NCBI GenBank assembly: GCA_025966315.1
Contig: JAOPUZ010000051.1
Location: 124,001 to 188,000 of the forward strand
DNA length: 64,000 nucleotides
Direction of reading: 5' to 3'
From: Frankiales bacterium
GTDB lineage: Bacteria > Actinomycetota > Actinomycetes > Mycobacteriales > Jatrophihabitantaceae
In this document: positions 7,705-15,659 of the stretch, piece by piece
How the letters are laid out: each line of letters begins with the position of its first letter
How positions within the stretch are numbered: the first letter of the stretch is position 1
Made by a program: the position numbers and the translations under genes
The notes under the pieces: model-generated
What the model was told of the DNA's origin: nothing
The model's database searches: none
What the model saw: only the letters and a program-made list of their open reading frames with translations

Positions 7705-10700
7705 CTAGCGCTCGACCCGGACGGCAATGACGTGCGTTGTACTGCCGACCAGGACGCCGAGGTTCCAGAGCGGACGGCTGAGCATTGCCCGGTCGATGTT
7801 GACGCCCAACGTCCACCGGCTCTGACCGGCCCGAAGGAAACCGACATCCAGCCCCCGCGGACGTTGCGGCGCCGGCGACGCGTCGATGTAGTACGGCCGG
7901 GTACTGGTGGCGGCCCGCAGGCTGTAGCTGCGCCCGGCGCGCACCGTGTAGACACCATTGCGTGATGACGCGCCTTCCAGCACGTAATTCGCCTGATATG
8001 CCGACGTCTTGACGGTGACCGCGCGTCCGGCCCGATCGGTAACCGTTGCGAGGTAGTCGACCCGGCTGGCGTGGATCCGGCGCGTGATCTTGCACGTGGC
8101 CACGCCAGAGAGCGTGTCACTGCCCGCGCAGGCGCCGAGCGGGACCCGCAGGAAGTACGTACGACCGGCGGTGACGCCAGCAATGCGCACCTTTGGCATC
8201 CCCCGGTCGATGTTCACGCCTTTGACGACCGCGGTGGCAATACCGCCATCGACAGCCATGACGGTGCGGCTCAGGGATTGCGCGGCGCCCGACCGATTGA
8301 AAGTCACCGGCTTGGGGCACGCGGTGGTGAGCGCGGACCCATCAGTCTTACAAGTAAAGGTCGCGGTCACCGGTCCGGCGTACCAGCCGTAGCGCGACTT
8401 AGCGCGCGTGCTGTGCAACGTCGCTGTGATGGACGGGTTGTGCCGGGCCGCCGAGACCGACGAGGTTAGGAATCCGGTCGTACCAGTGAACACAGCGGCC
8501 ACATTGTGCGACTGGCTTTGTGGCACGCGGTACGCGAGGGTCGCGGTACCGCCGGATACGACCGCGGTCCCGACCGGCTTGCCGTCGACGTAGAAGGCGA
8601 CGGTGCCGGTCGGCAGCAGGCCGGGTACCACTCGCGAGACCGTCAGGCTCAGGCTGGCCGCTCGCACGGTCAGGCTCGTCGTGATGCGCGCCGGCTGGAT
8701 CGACACGGTGCGGGCACCGGCCAACACAGTGGCATATCGAGTGGCGTCGGCGGGCGTGAAACGGACGTCGAGCTGATGAGAGCCGACCGTCAGGCCGTGC
8801 CCCTGAGCATCGACCAGAGCTAGCGTCGCGCTCACCTCACCGGTGGTGAGCGGCATGGGTGATCCAAAATCGAGTCCGTCGACGATGAACTGCGCCTGAC
8901 CACCGACCGGCTGCAGAAGCCGAACGGAAGCGGTGAGCGGCTGACCGAACTCCAGTGTCGTCGCCGAGGTCTGCAACGTGGCCACGGGCACGATGGCGGC
9001 GACCGAGATCTGTTGCTGGGCCGGCAGCGCCGCGGAGTAGTCGTTGTTGCCGCCTTGGTCGGCATCGATCACGCAGGTGCCCAGGTGATCGAACGTCACG
9101 TTCGACCCGCTCAGGGAGCACGCCGACATCGTGGTGGCGGCGTCGAGGGACAACACGACCGGGTTGCCGGAGGACCCACCGATCGCGACTGCGTTGTAGG
9201 TCTGTCCAACAGTGGCTGAGGTCGGGGCCGTCGTCGTATAAGTGATCGTCTGGCTTGCCTTGTCAACCGCCAGGTTCAGCGCCTGGCCGTTCGTAACCGG
9301 CCGCTGCTGCGAGTCGGTCGCCAGCACGGTGAACGCGGTGCCACCGGCCGACGACGGCGTGCCCTGCAAGAGGCCTCCGGCGCTCAGAGTCAAGCCGGCT
9401 GGAAGCACGCCGGACGTGAGAGTCCAGGTGTAAGGACCCACGCCGCCGGTGGCAGACATGACTGCAGAATAAGGCGAATCCACCGCCGCGATCGACAACG
9501 ACGTGGTGGTGACTTGCACCGGGCCAGGCACCAGGTAGGAGGTCGTCTGGGAGCTGCCGGGGCCGTAAAGGTTGTCGCCGGAATAGCTTGCTTGGATGCT
9601 GTCGCTGCCCACCGGAAGCGCCGTTGTGGTGCAGGCAACGACGCCATTCGTGATCGTCTGAGGGGCGCAGTCGGACACGGCGTGGCCGTCGACGGTAAAC
9701 GTGACCGTCCCGGTCGGAGCGACCGCGGCACCGGACACGGTCGCGGTCATCGTGTCGGCGTCACCAGCGTTGCCACCTGGCTGCGCGGTGATTGACACGG
9801 CCACCGTGGGAACGAGCGCGGGCCAGCTGAGAACGATTGATCCGTCACCCTGATGAGCGCCTGTCTGCGAGATCGCGTCGGTAACCGTCGGGGACACGAA
9901 CCCGCTGCCGCCGGCACCGCTCTGCGCGTAACCACCACCGCCGCCACCGTAATAGCCACCACCACCCCCACCACCGACGTAATACTGGTCCGCGGCACTG
10001 CCGCCGGCACCACCAACGCCAGGCAGAAAGGCGCCGGCCGGACCGGTGCCATTGGCTCCATTACCGTGTGGTCCGAGCCCGCCCGCGCCCGGCGCGTTGC
10101 TTTGTCCGCCGGTCGCCGGGGTTTCGCCGGAGTAACAACCGCCGGTGCCGCCACCGCCGGGCGACTGCGCCCCACTGCCGGCACCACCCAATTGCTGAAA
10201 GCTGCGCCCGCATGGTCCACCGTCAGTGGCGGCGCCACCGCCACCGCCAGCCGCGACGAGCACGGACCCGCTCGAGGCGAAGACGAACGACCCGCCGCCA
10301 CCTGACCCGAGGTACTGCATAGGGCCACTGGCTCCGCCGCCGCCATAGACGGAGACGCCATTCACGTTGCCGGCCTGACCAACGACCAAAGTCAGGTTCT
10401 GCCCAGCAACTACGGGCAACGTGCCCGTCACGGAACCACCGCCACCGCCAGGCAAGTGGAAGCGAGACGTGCCACCGGCCGCGCCCAGAACGTTGAAGGA
10501 CAGTGCGGTCACCCCGTCGGGGACGGTGAAGCCTTGTGCGGCACCGCTGTAGCCGAACGAGACGGTGCAGGTAACCGGCCCGCACATCGGAGCCGGTGGT
10601 GTCGGCGAGGCACTGGCTGGTGCGGCGACAGCGACGATCGTGGCCGCCGACAGGGCGATTGCCGCGGCAAGAGCCCCGGCCGTCCGTCGACGGTCGGAAG

Positions 10701-10713
10701 AAGGTGGGCGCAT
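7705..10713 (-). CDS. Secreted glycine-rich / Ig-like repeat surface protein
   Basis: From ATG 10713 (GAAGGG upstream) this encodes about 1002 residues. A signal peptide comes first: charged start MRPPSSDRRR, a hydrophobic stretch, then APASAS. A glycine-rich beta domain follows (VTCTVSFGYSGAAQGFTVP, then many GGGG runs and YYGGGGGGY). Next are bacterial Ig-like repeats (PTGTVTFTVDGHAV, PTGTVAFYVDGKPV), one putative-Ig domain (GGVGPYTWTLTSGVLPAGLT) and a C-terminal domain with the repeated motif VNIDR. There is no sortase LPxTG or membrane anchor at the C-terminus. Such proteins are thought to act in the cell envelope or in adhesion, but no function is proven. An upstream in-frame start at 10809 would put 32 residues before the signal peptide and is unlikely. 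Confidence 0.85.
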   Translation of the reverse strand: MRPPSSDRRRTAGALAAAIALSAATIVAVAAPASASPTPPAPMCGPVTCTVSFGYSGAAQGFTVPDGVTALSFNVLGAAGGTSRFHLPGGGGGSVTGTLPVVAGQNLTLVVGQAGNVNGVSVYGGGGASGPMQYLGSGGGGSFVFASSGSVLVAAGGGGGAATDGGPCGRSFQQLGGAGSGAQSPGGGGTGGCYSGETPATGGQSNAPGAGGLGPHGNGANGTGPAGAFLPGVGGAGGSAADQYYVGGGGGGGYYGGGGGGYAQSGAGGSGFVSPTVTDAISQTGAHQGDGSIVLSWPALVPTVAVSITAQPGGNAGDADTMTATVSGAAVAPTGTVTFTVDGHAVSDCAPQTITNGVVACTTTALPVGSDSIQASYSGDNLYGPGSSQTTSYLVPGPVQVTTTSLSIAAVDSPYSAVMSATGGVGPYTWTLTSGVLPAGLTLSAGGLLQGTPSSAGGTAFTVLATDSQQRPVTNGQALNLAVDKASQTITYTTTAPTSATVGQTYNAVAIGGSSGNPVVLSLDAATTMSACSLSGSNVTFDHLGTCVIDADQGGNNDYSAALPAQQQISVAAIVPVATLQTSATTLEFGQPLTASVRLLQPVGGQAQFIVDGLDFGSPMPLTTGEVSATLALVDAQGHGLTVGSHQLDVRFTPADATRYATVLAGARTVSIQPARITTSLTVRAASLSLTVSRVVPGLLPTGTVAFYVDGKPVGTAVVSGGTATLAYRVPQSQSHNVAAVFTGTTGFLTSSVSAARHNPSITATLHSTRAKSRYGWYAGPVTATFTCKTDGSALTTACPKPVTFNRSGAAQSLSRTVMAVDGGIATAVVKGVNIDRGMPKVRIAGVTAGRTYFLRVPLGACAGSDTLSGVATCKITRRIHASRVDYLATVTDRAGRAVTVKTSAYQANYVLEGASSRNGVYTVRAGRSYSLRAATSTRPYYIDASPAPQRPRGLDVGFLRAGQSRWTLGVNIDRAMLSRPLWNLGVLVGSTTHVIAVRVER

Positions 10714-10831
10714 GCGGAACCCTTCAGGTTCGGAGCACCCTCCACTCGAACAAAGCTGTCTGAGCTGCCAGGGATCAACTTTCCTCATCGGCAGGCGGGT
10801 AGCGCGCATTAGCGATCCGAGTGCTACGAAC

Positions 10832-10871
10832 GTCCTACCGTCACGGTGTTATGACATCGTGACGGTAGGAC
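10832..10871. terminator. Perfect hairpin after the E1-dehydrogenase operon
   Basis: Two perfect 14-bp arms (GTCCTACCGTCACG and its complement) are separated by a 12-nt loop. The hairpin lies 20 nt beyond the stop of the dehydrogenase gene at 10891 and before the start region of the surface-protein gene. There is no U run on the minus-strand side and only three T on the plus side. It probably stops transcription of the 13935-10891 operon. Its ends resemble those of the hairpin at 33050. Confidence 0.7.
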
Positions 10872-10890
10872 TTTCCCGGTGGTCGATCGA

Positions 10891-11925
10891 TCAATTCAGG
10901 GTGATCAGGACCTTGACCGATTCGCCTTTGTCGAGCTGGACGGAGAATGCCTCATTGATCCGGGCCAGCGGTTCGCGCTGCGTGACCGTGGCCAGCACGT
11001 CGACCTTTCGATCGGCCAGCAACTGAAAGGCCTCTTCCCAATCGGCCTTGGCGTAGGCATAGCTGCCGATCAACGACACTTCCTTGCGCACCAAGGGATT
11101 GGCGTCGAAGCTGACCGGTTGCTCGAACAGGGCGACCATGACCACAGTGCCCGCCGTCATCACGATGTCGGTGATGGCTTGACCAAGCACCGGTATCGCA
11201 CCACTGCATTCGAATACCACCCGGGCTCGGCTGAATTCGTACATACGGTGCTTGGAGGTACCGAACCGAGCCTTGATCTCGCTGACGACGTCGACATCCT
11301 TGGCGTTCAGGGTGACGTCGGCGCCGAGCTTCTTAGCCATCTCCAGCCGGCGCGGTGACAGGTCGACGCCGATGACCTGCTCCATGCCGTGTGCCTTGAG
11401 CACCTGCACGACCGACAGCCCGATTGATCCGAGGCCGAGCACGACAACCGGATCGCTCGGCTCCAACTGGACCCGGTTGACCGCCCGCACGGCAACCGAC
11501 AACGGTTCCAGGAACGCCGCTTCTTCCAGACTGAGGCCGTCCGGAACCGGGAACGAGATGATGTCCTCGGGCAGTGACACGAGTTCGGCGTAGCCGCCGG
11601 TCGCCGCGCCGCGTGGGTTCTCGCACAGGTTCTGCCGTCCCGCCAGGCAGTTGACGCAGGCGTTGCAGGTGACCAGCGGGATCAGCGCCAGCCGGTCACC
11701 CACCGCATGCTTGGTGACGGACGGACCGATCTCGATGACCTCGCCGGAGTATTCGTGTCCCAGGATGTCACCGGCGGTGGCCCAACCGTCGCCATAGACG
11801 TGCAGGTCCGAACCGCAGATCCCGCAGGCGGCCACCCGCAACAGAATGTCGTTCGTGCCGATGACCGGGTCAGGCACATCCTCGTACGAGATCAGGCGTT
11901 TCTCTTTATAGACACCGGCTTTCAT
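10891..11925 (-). CDS. Zinc-dependent medium-chain dehydrogenase (butanediol/sorbitol dehydrogenase type)
   Basis: The 344-residue protein has catalytic zinc ligands Cys37 (CGICGSD) and His57-Glu58 (GHEYSG). The structural zinc cysteines are Cys87, 90, 93 and 101. The NAD motif is GLGSIG. It resembles 2,3-butanediol, sorbitol and threonine dehydrogenases. It begins 11 bp after the E1 beta stop and is the third gene of an operon with the E1 pair. An alcohol-to-ketone step feeding a TPP-dependent cleavage, as in butanediol/acetoin catabolism, is plausible but inferred only from this arrangement. Confidence 0.92.
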   Translation of the reverse strand: MKAGVYKEKRLISYEDVPDPVIGTNDILLRVAACGICGSDLHVYGDGWATAGDILGHEYSGEVIEIGPSVTKHAVGDRLALIPLVTCNACVNCLAGRQNLCENPRGAATGGYAELVSLPEDIISFPVPDGLSLEEAAFLEPLSVAVRAVNRVQLEPSDPVVVLGLGSIGLSVVQVLKAHGMEQVIGVDLSPRRLEMAKKLGADVTLNAKDVDVVSEIKARFGTSKHRMYEFSRARVVFECSGAIPVLGQAITDIVMTAGTVVMVALFEQPVSFDANPLVRKEVSLIGSYAYAKADWEEAFQLLADRKVDVLATVTQREPLARINEAFSVQLDKGESVKVLITLN

Positions 11926-11935
11926 GTCCTTCCTC

Positions 11936-12937
11936 TCAGAACGCCAGTACTTCGCGCACAGTGGTGGTCAGACTTCCCAGCCCCGGCAGCACGCGCAGGG
12001 CGGCGTCGCCGGCCGGGATGGCCACGTCCCGAGCGGCACAACGCTTGACCGGCGCCTGCAGCGAACCGTGCGCCTTTTCGGCCACCACAGCGGCGATTTC
12101 TGCCCCGAAGCCGCCGGTTCGATGGGCCTCGTGGGTGATCACCAGGCGGCCGGTCTTACGCACCGAAACCAGAATCGTCTCCTCATCCAGCGGCACCAGG
12201 GTGCGCGGGTCGACCACTTCGACGGAGATGCCCTCCAGCGCCAGGTTGTCGGCCAGCTGCAAGGCGACCTGAACCATGGCGCCCATGGCCACGACCGTGA
12301 TATCGCTGCCTTCGCGGGCCACCGCGGCCTGGCCGATCTCAACCACGTGATCGCCGTCCGGCACGTCGCCGATCGAGGTGCGGTACATGCCCTTCTGTTC
12401 CATGTACACCACCGGGTCGTCGCTGCGCACGGCCGCTTTGAGCAGTCCGAGCGCGTCGGCCGGGTTCGACGGCATGACCACCACCAGACCGGGCGAGTGA
12501 CAGAACCACGCCTCGTGACTCTGCGAGTGAGCCGGGCCGGCGCCGCCCATGTAGCCCTGGCCGGTGAGGTTCGCGCCGAACGGCAACCGGAGCACCGCCG
12601 GCACCCGGTTCGCTCCGCCGGTTACCGCGTATTCCTTCGACATCACGGTCATGACCTGGTCCAGCGCCACGGTCACGAAGTCCGCCATCTGGATCTCGAT
12701 GATCGGACGGAAGCCCTCGATGGCCAGACCGATACCGCTGCCGATGTAGCCGGTTTCGGAGATCGGGAACTCGAGCACCCGTTCGGAGCCGAACTTGTCG
12801 AAGATTCCCGTGGTGGCACCGAAAAGTCCGCCGAGCGGGCCGACGTCGATACCCATCAATAGCACCGACTCGTCGCGCTGCATTTCTTGAATGTGGGCTT
12901 CGCGAATAGCTTCGATGTAGGACATCTTCGTGCTCAT
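11936..12937 (-). CDS. 2-oxoacid/acetoin dehydrogenase-type E1 component, beta subunit
   Basis: The 333-residue protein starts at ATG 12937 (MSTKMSYIEAIREAHIQEM), overlapping the alpha-subunit stop as ATGA. It has the transketolase pyrimidine-binding domain (GLFGATTGIFDKFG, FPISETGYIGSGIGLAIEG) and C-terminal domain (VDPRTLVPLDEETI, HEAHRTGGFGAEIAAVVAE). With the alpha subunit it forms an alpha2beta2 TPP enzyme that decarboxylates a 2-oxoacid or cleaves acetoin and passes the acyl group to a lipoyl E2. No E2 or E3 gene lies in the window, so substrate assignment (acetoin versus pyruvate or branched chain) is open. Confidence 0.92.
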   Translation of the reverse strand: MSTKMSYIEAIREAHIQEMQRDESVLLMGIDVGPLGGLFGATTGIFDKFGSERVLEFPISETGYIGSGIGLAIEGFRPIIEIQMADFVTVALDQVMTVMSKEYAVTGGANRVPAVLRLPFGANLTGQGYMGGAGPAHSQSHEAWFCHSPGLVVVMPSNPADALGLLKAAVRSDDPVVYMEQKGMYRTSIGDVPDGDHVVEIGQAAVAREGSDITVVAMGAMVQVALQLADNLALEGISVEVVDPRTLVPLDEETILVSVRKTGRLVITHEAHRTGGFGAEIAAVVAEKAHGSLQAPVKRCAARDVAIPAGDAALRVLPGLGSLTTTVREVLAF

Positions 12938-13935
12938 CGGCTGGCTCCCTGCAGCGCTGCGGGTACGTCGGAGGCGTGGGCCATTCGCCACACCTGCGCT
13001 TCGGGCAGCAACCCGTCGTCGGTCGGCGGTTTCAGATTGGCCTTACGCTGGCGGGCTTCGTCCACCGCAGCGTCCACGATCTCGGTGAATTCCTTGATCA
13101 AGCTGGCGTCCGATTCCGCGTCCCACGTGCCGCTGTTGATCAGCGTGTTGCGCAGGTTGGCGACGGCGTCCACCAGTCGCGCGTCCGACACTTCTTGCTC
13201 GGAGCGGACGTCCGGGATGACCGAAGCGTGCTCACCCGGCCGGGTCAGCTTCATCTCGATGATCTGCGGGCCACCCCCGGATCGGGTTCGGGCGACCGCC
13301 GCGGTCATCGCCGCATAGGTGGCCATGGCATCGCCGCCGTCCACGGTGACAGCCGGGATACCGTATCCGGCGCCGCGGTCGGCTAGCGTCTTGGCGGCTG
13401 TGCTGTCGCTGCCCCGGGTGCTGAGGGCGATGCCGTTGTTCTCGACCACGAAGATCAACGGCAGTCGCTTCACCCCGGCGATGTTCATGCATTCGTGGAT
13501 GGCGCCTTCATTGCTGGCGCCGTCGCCGAATACCGAGATGACGACGTTCGGCTTACGACGAAGCTGGTACGACAGGGCCACGCCGACTGCGGTGGGCACC
13601 TGGCCGCCGAGAATGCCGGTGCTGCGCAGAATTCGGGCGCCTCCGGGGTGCTGGGCGCGAATGCCCGGCAGCAGCCCGAAACCTTGCAGGATCAATTCCC
13701 GCAGGGTCAGCCCGCCGCGGGCATGCATGACTGCGGCGCCGGAGCGGTAGCTCGTCTGCACACAATCATCGAAATCGACCGACGAACCCACCGCGATGCC
13801 GACGGATTCGTGATTCAGGCCGGAGTGGTGACCGGGCAGTTCACCCGCTTTGGACAGCTCGGTGATGCGTTGCTCGGACAGCCGACTGGCCAGTACCAGT
13901 CGGTAGATCTCCAGCGGTGACAGTGCCTTCGTCAT
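12934..13935 (-). CDS. 2-oxoacid/acetoin dehydrogenase-type E1 component, alpha subunit
   Basis: The 333-residue protein starts at ATG 13935, with GAGGA placed 5-6 nt upstream. An upstream in-frame start at 14052 would run through the operator region and is rejected. The TPP-binding motif is complete: GDGASNEGAIHECMN through VVENN. HHSGLNHESVGIA and ARGGLTLRELI are family features. It is the first gene of the operon alpha-beta-dehydrogenase. The alpha and beta genes overlap by 4 bp, consistent with equal subunit production. Acetoin-type E1 is the nearest match I recognise, but pyruvate or branched-chain E1 cannot be excluded. Confidence 0.92.
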   Translation of the reverse strand: MTKALSPLEIYRLVLASRLSEQRITELSKAGELPGHHSGLNHESVGIAVGSSVDFDDCVQTSYRSGAAVMHARGGLTLRELILQGFGLLPGIRAQHPGGARILRSTGILGGQVPTAVGVALSYQLRRKPNVVISVFGDGASNEGAIHECMNIAGVKRLPLIFVVENNGIALSTRGSDSTAAKTLADRGAGYGIPAVTVDGGDAMATYAAMTAAVARTRSGGGPQIIEMKLTRPGEHASVIPDVRSEQEVSDARLVDAVANLRNTLINSGTWDAESDASLIKEFTEIVDAAVDEARQRKANLKPPTDDGLLPEAQVWRMAHASDVPAALQGASR

Positions 13936-13978
13936 GACAATCCTCTTCGGCTCGCGGCGGGGACGGCGACGATACCGA

Positions 13979-13994
13979 CCGACCAGTAGGTCGG
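13979..13994. promoter_or_regulatory. Candidate operator upstream of the E1 operon
   Basis: CCGACC-AGTA-GGTCGG is a perfect 6-bp inverted repeat with a 4-bp spacer, 44 bp upstream of the E1 alpha start. Size and form fit a dimeric repressor of the TetR class. No regulator gene is adjacent. Confidence 0.5.
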
Positions 13995-14048
13995 ATGCTG
14001 CCCCCGGCGGGCACCTGGTGTCAACCCGTCCGGGGGCACCCGCAAGCG

Positions 14049-14198
14049 TCATCCGCTGGCTGCGCCGACGGCACCTGACGCCAGGTTCGGCGGTGGCAGC
14101 AACTCGATGCGGTACTGCGCCGCCAGGGGTTGGGCCTTTGCGATGAACGCGGCCTGGCTCGCTTCATCGAGTGGCGCCGCTCCCTCATCGGACAACAC
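14049..14198 (-). CDS. Small hypothetical protein downstream of the RibD-like reductase
   Basis: A 49-codon frame starts at GTG 14198, two bases after the reductase stop, and ends at 14049. Its product begins MLSDEGAAPLDEASQAAFIA and continues with KAQPLAAQYRIELLPPPNLA. Codon use is typical of the genome. The position suggests the second gene of a two-gene transcript. I do not recognise the family. It could be the detached end of a larger decayed gene. Confidence 0.4.
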   Translation of the reverse strand: MLSDEGAAPLDEASQAAFIAKAQPLAAQYRIELLPPPNLASGAVGAASG

Positions 14199-14200
14199 CC

Positions 14201-14758
14201 TCACCGGACAATCTTGTGATGCAGGTAGACCACGCCGTTGGCGAACCGACGCTCGTCGACCAGTTCGAGCTTGAGCGAAAGGTCGGACGGCAGGAAGCGC
14301 TTGCCACTGCCAACGATGATCGGCGACAGGAACTGATGCAGTTCGTCCACGAGGCCAAACGCAAGGGCCTGGCCGGCGAGTTCGGCGCCGCCGATGCTGA
14401 GATCAGCGTCCAAGGTGCGCTTCAGCTCGCGGACGCGCTCCGGCGTGAAGTCCGCTTCGATGCGCGTCTTGCTCGACGCGGTGGCAGTCAGCGTCTTTGA
14501 GAACACGATCTTGTCGGCCGCGCGCCAGATCTGGGCAAAGTCGCGTGTCGCTGGGGACTCGTCGGCGAGCTCGAGATCTTCCCACGCCGTCATGACCTCA
14601 TACAGCCGGCGGCCATACAGCTGGGTGCCGACCGGCCGCTCGAGGTCGTTGACGAACGCGTGGACCTCCTCGCTCGGAATCGACCAATCGAATTTGCCGT
14701 GCGCGTCCTCGATATATCCATCAAGCGATGTAATCGACAGATAGCTCAGCATTGCCAT
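14201..14758 (-). CDS. Dihydrofolate reductase-fold (RibD C-terminal-like) protein
   Basis: The 185-residue protein starts at ATG 14758 with a perfect AGGAGG five bases upstream; longer in-frame starts are rejected. It begins MAMLSYLSITSLDGYIED and carries YGRRLYEVM, DKIVFSKTL, IGGAELAGQALAFGLVDEL and FLSPIIVGSGKRFLP. These are typical of the RibD C-terminal/DHFR-like family common in actinobacteria. Members bind NADPH, but their substrates are mostly unknown; it is not a proven folate or riboflavin enzyme. A strong inverted repeat lies directly upstream. Confidence 0.88.
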   Translation of the reverse strand: MAMLSYLSITSLDGYIEDAHGKFDWSIPSEEVHAFVNDLERPVGTQLYGRRLYEVMTAWEDLELADESPATRDFAQIWRAADKIVFSKTLTATASSKTRIEADFTPERVRELKRTLDADLSIGGAELAGQALAFGLVDELHQFLSPIIVGSGKRFLPSDLSLKLELVDERRFANGVVYLHHKIVR

Positions 14759-14770
14759 CACGACCTCCTG

Positions 14771-14826
14771 ACATCTGGCTGATCGGCGAATTGCGCAACA
14801 TCTGGCTTGGTGATGCCAGATGTTGC
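14771..14826. promoter_or_regulatory. Three half-sites ACATCTGGC, two forming a 12-bp inverted repeat
   Basis: GCAACATCTGGC (14795-14806) and its exact complement (14815-14826) flank an 8-bp spacer. A third copy of ACATCTGGC sits at 14771-14779. The elements lie 13 to 68 bp upstream of the RibD-like reductase start. The extra half-site favours a repressor operator. The paired arms could also act as a terminator for the ABC permease gene that ends at 14871. Confidence 0.55.
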
Positions 14827-14870
14827 ACGATCGGGCGCGCCGCGGCCATCTCATCGAACCGCGGACCGAA

Positions 14871-15659
14871 TCAACCGGTGGCGTCGCGGCCTTGGAGCAC
14901 GGCGGTGATCGCTGCGATGCAAATTACCGCGTAGCCGACCAATGTGAGTCCTGCCGTCAGGCTCGACACCGAATCCGGACGGTCGGGCTGCAAGACGGAC
15001 CGCAGCAGTAATCCCGGGAAGGTGTGCTCGGCCCAGGAGCGGCCGTCCCCGAGGACGTTCTCGATCGGACCGAACCAGAGCACGCCAATCCCCAGGGTCA
15101 CCGGGGTGGAGCGAAATAGGACGGCCAGCGTGGTACCGATCAAGGCATATCCGGCGACAAAGGCGAGCAGCCGGAGGTAATCCGTGCCGGCCTGTTCAAT
15201 CGCGTCCACGCCCCACCAGCCGGTGGTGTCAACGGGCTGGCCGGGTGCGACCAGGACGGCGGTAATCCAGCCGATCACCAGCGCGCCCAGCATGAGCGTC
15301 GCGGCGATCGTGATCCGAGCACCCAGCTTGCCGGCGATGAGCGTGAGCCGGCGCGGCTGCCGCGTGAAGGCTGCGCGCAGCGTTCCGCGAGTGAACTCAT
15401 TGGTCATGACGCTCGCGAACGCCGCGAGCACCAGGATCGAGGCGAATGCGACGGAGAATACGACCGCGGCGGTAGCACCGCCGGGCCCGGAGATGGCCTG
15501 CAGCGACAGGCCGTCGCTGTTCGGGCCGAGCGCGGGCTTCGCCGTCGCGACGACGAGGGCCGTCGCGGCGACGGTGAACGCGGCCGTCACTGCGCTGAGA
15601 ATGAGCCACAGGCGGCGGCGGTTGAGCAGCAGCCATTCGGCCCGGAATGAGTTGATCAT
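14871..15659 (-). CDS. ABC-2 type transporter permease
   Basis: The 262-residue integral membrane protein has about six hydrophobic segments. The first is near residues 18-40 (LWLILSAVTAAFTVAATALV) and the last is at the C-terminus (LTLVGYAVICIAAITAVL). MTNEFTRGTLRAAFTRQPRR between segments is typical of ABC-2 export permeases. It overlaps the ATPase gene (ATGA at 15656-15659). Together with the two-component genes upstream, this fits a stress- or antibiotic-responsive exporter; the substrate is unknown. Confidence 0.9.
   Translation of the reverse strand: MINSFRAEWLLLNRRRLWLILSAVTAAFTVAATALVVATAKPALGPNSDGLSLQAISGPGGATAAVVFSVAFASILVLAAFASVMTNEFTRGTLRAAFTRQPRRLTLIAGKLGARITIAATLMLGALVIGWITAVLVAPGQPVDTTGWWGVDAIEQAGTDYLRLLAFVAGYALIGTTLAVLFRSTPVTLGIGVLWFGPIENVLGDGRSWAEHTFPGLLLRSVLQPDRPDSVSSLTAGLTLVGYAVICIAAITAVLQGRDATG

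Noticed and set aside
7705-10809. Earlier start of the surface protein at 10809
   Set aside because: It would place 32 residues before an otherwise standard signal peptide; ATG 10713 has a better ribosome site.
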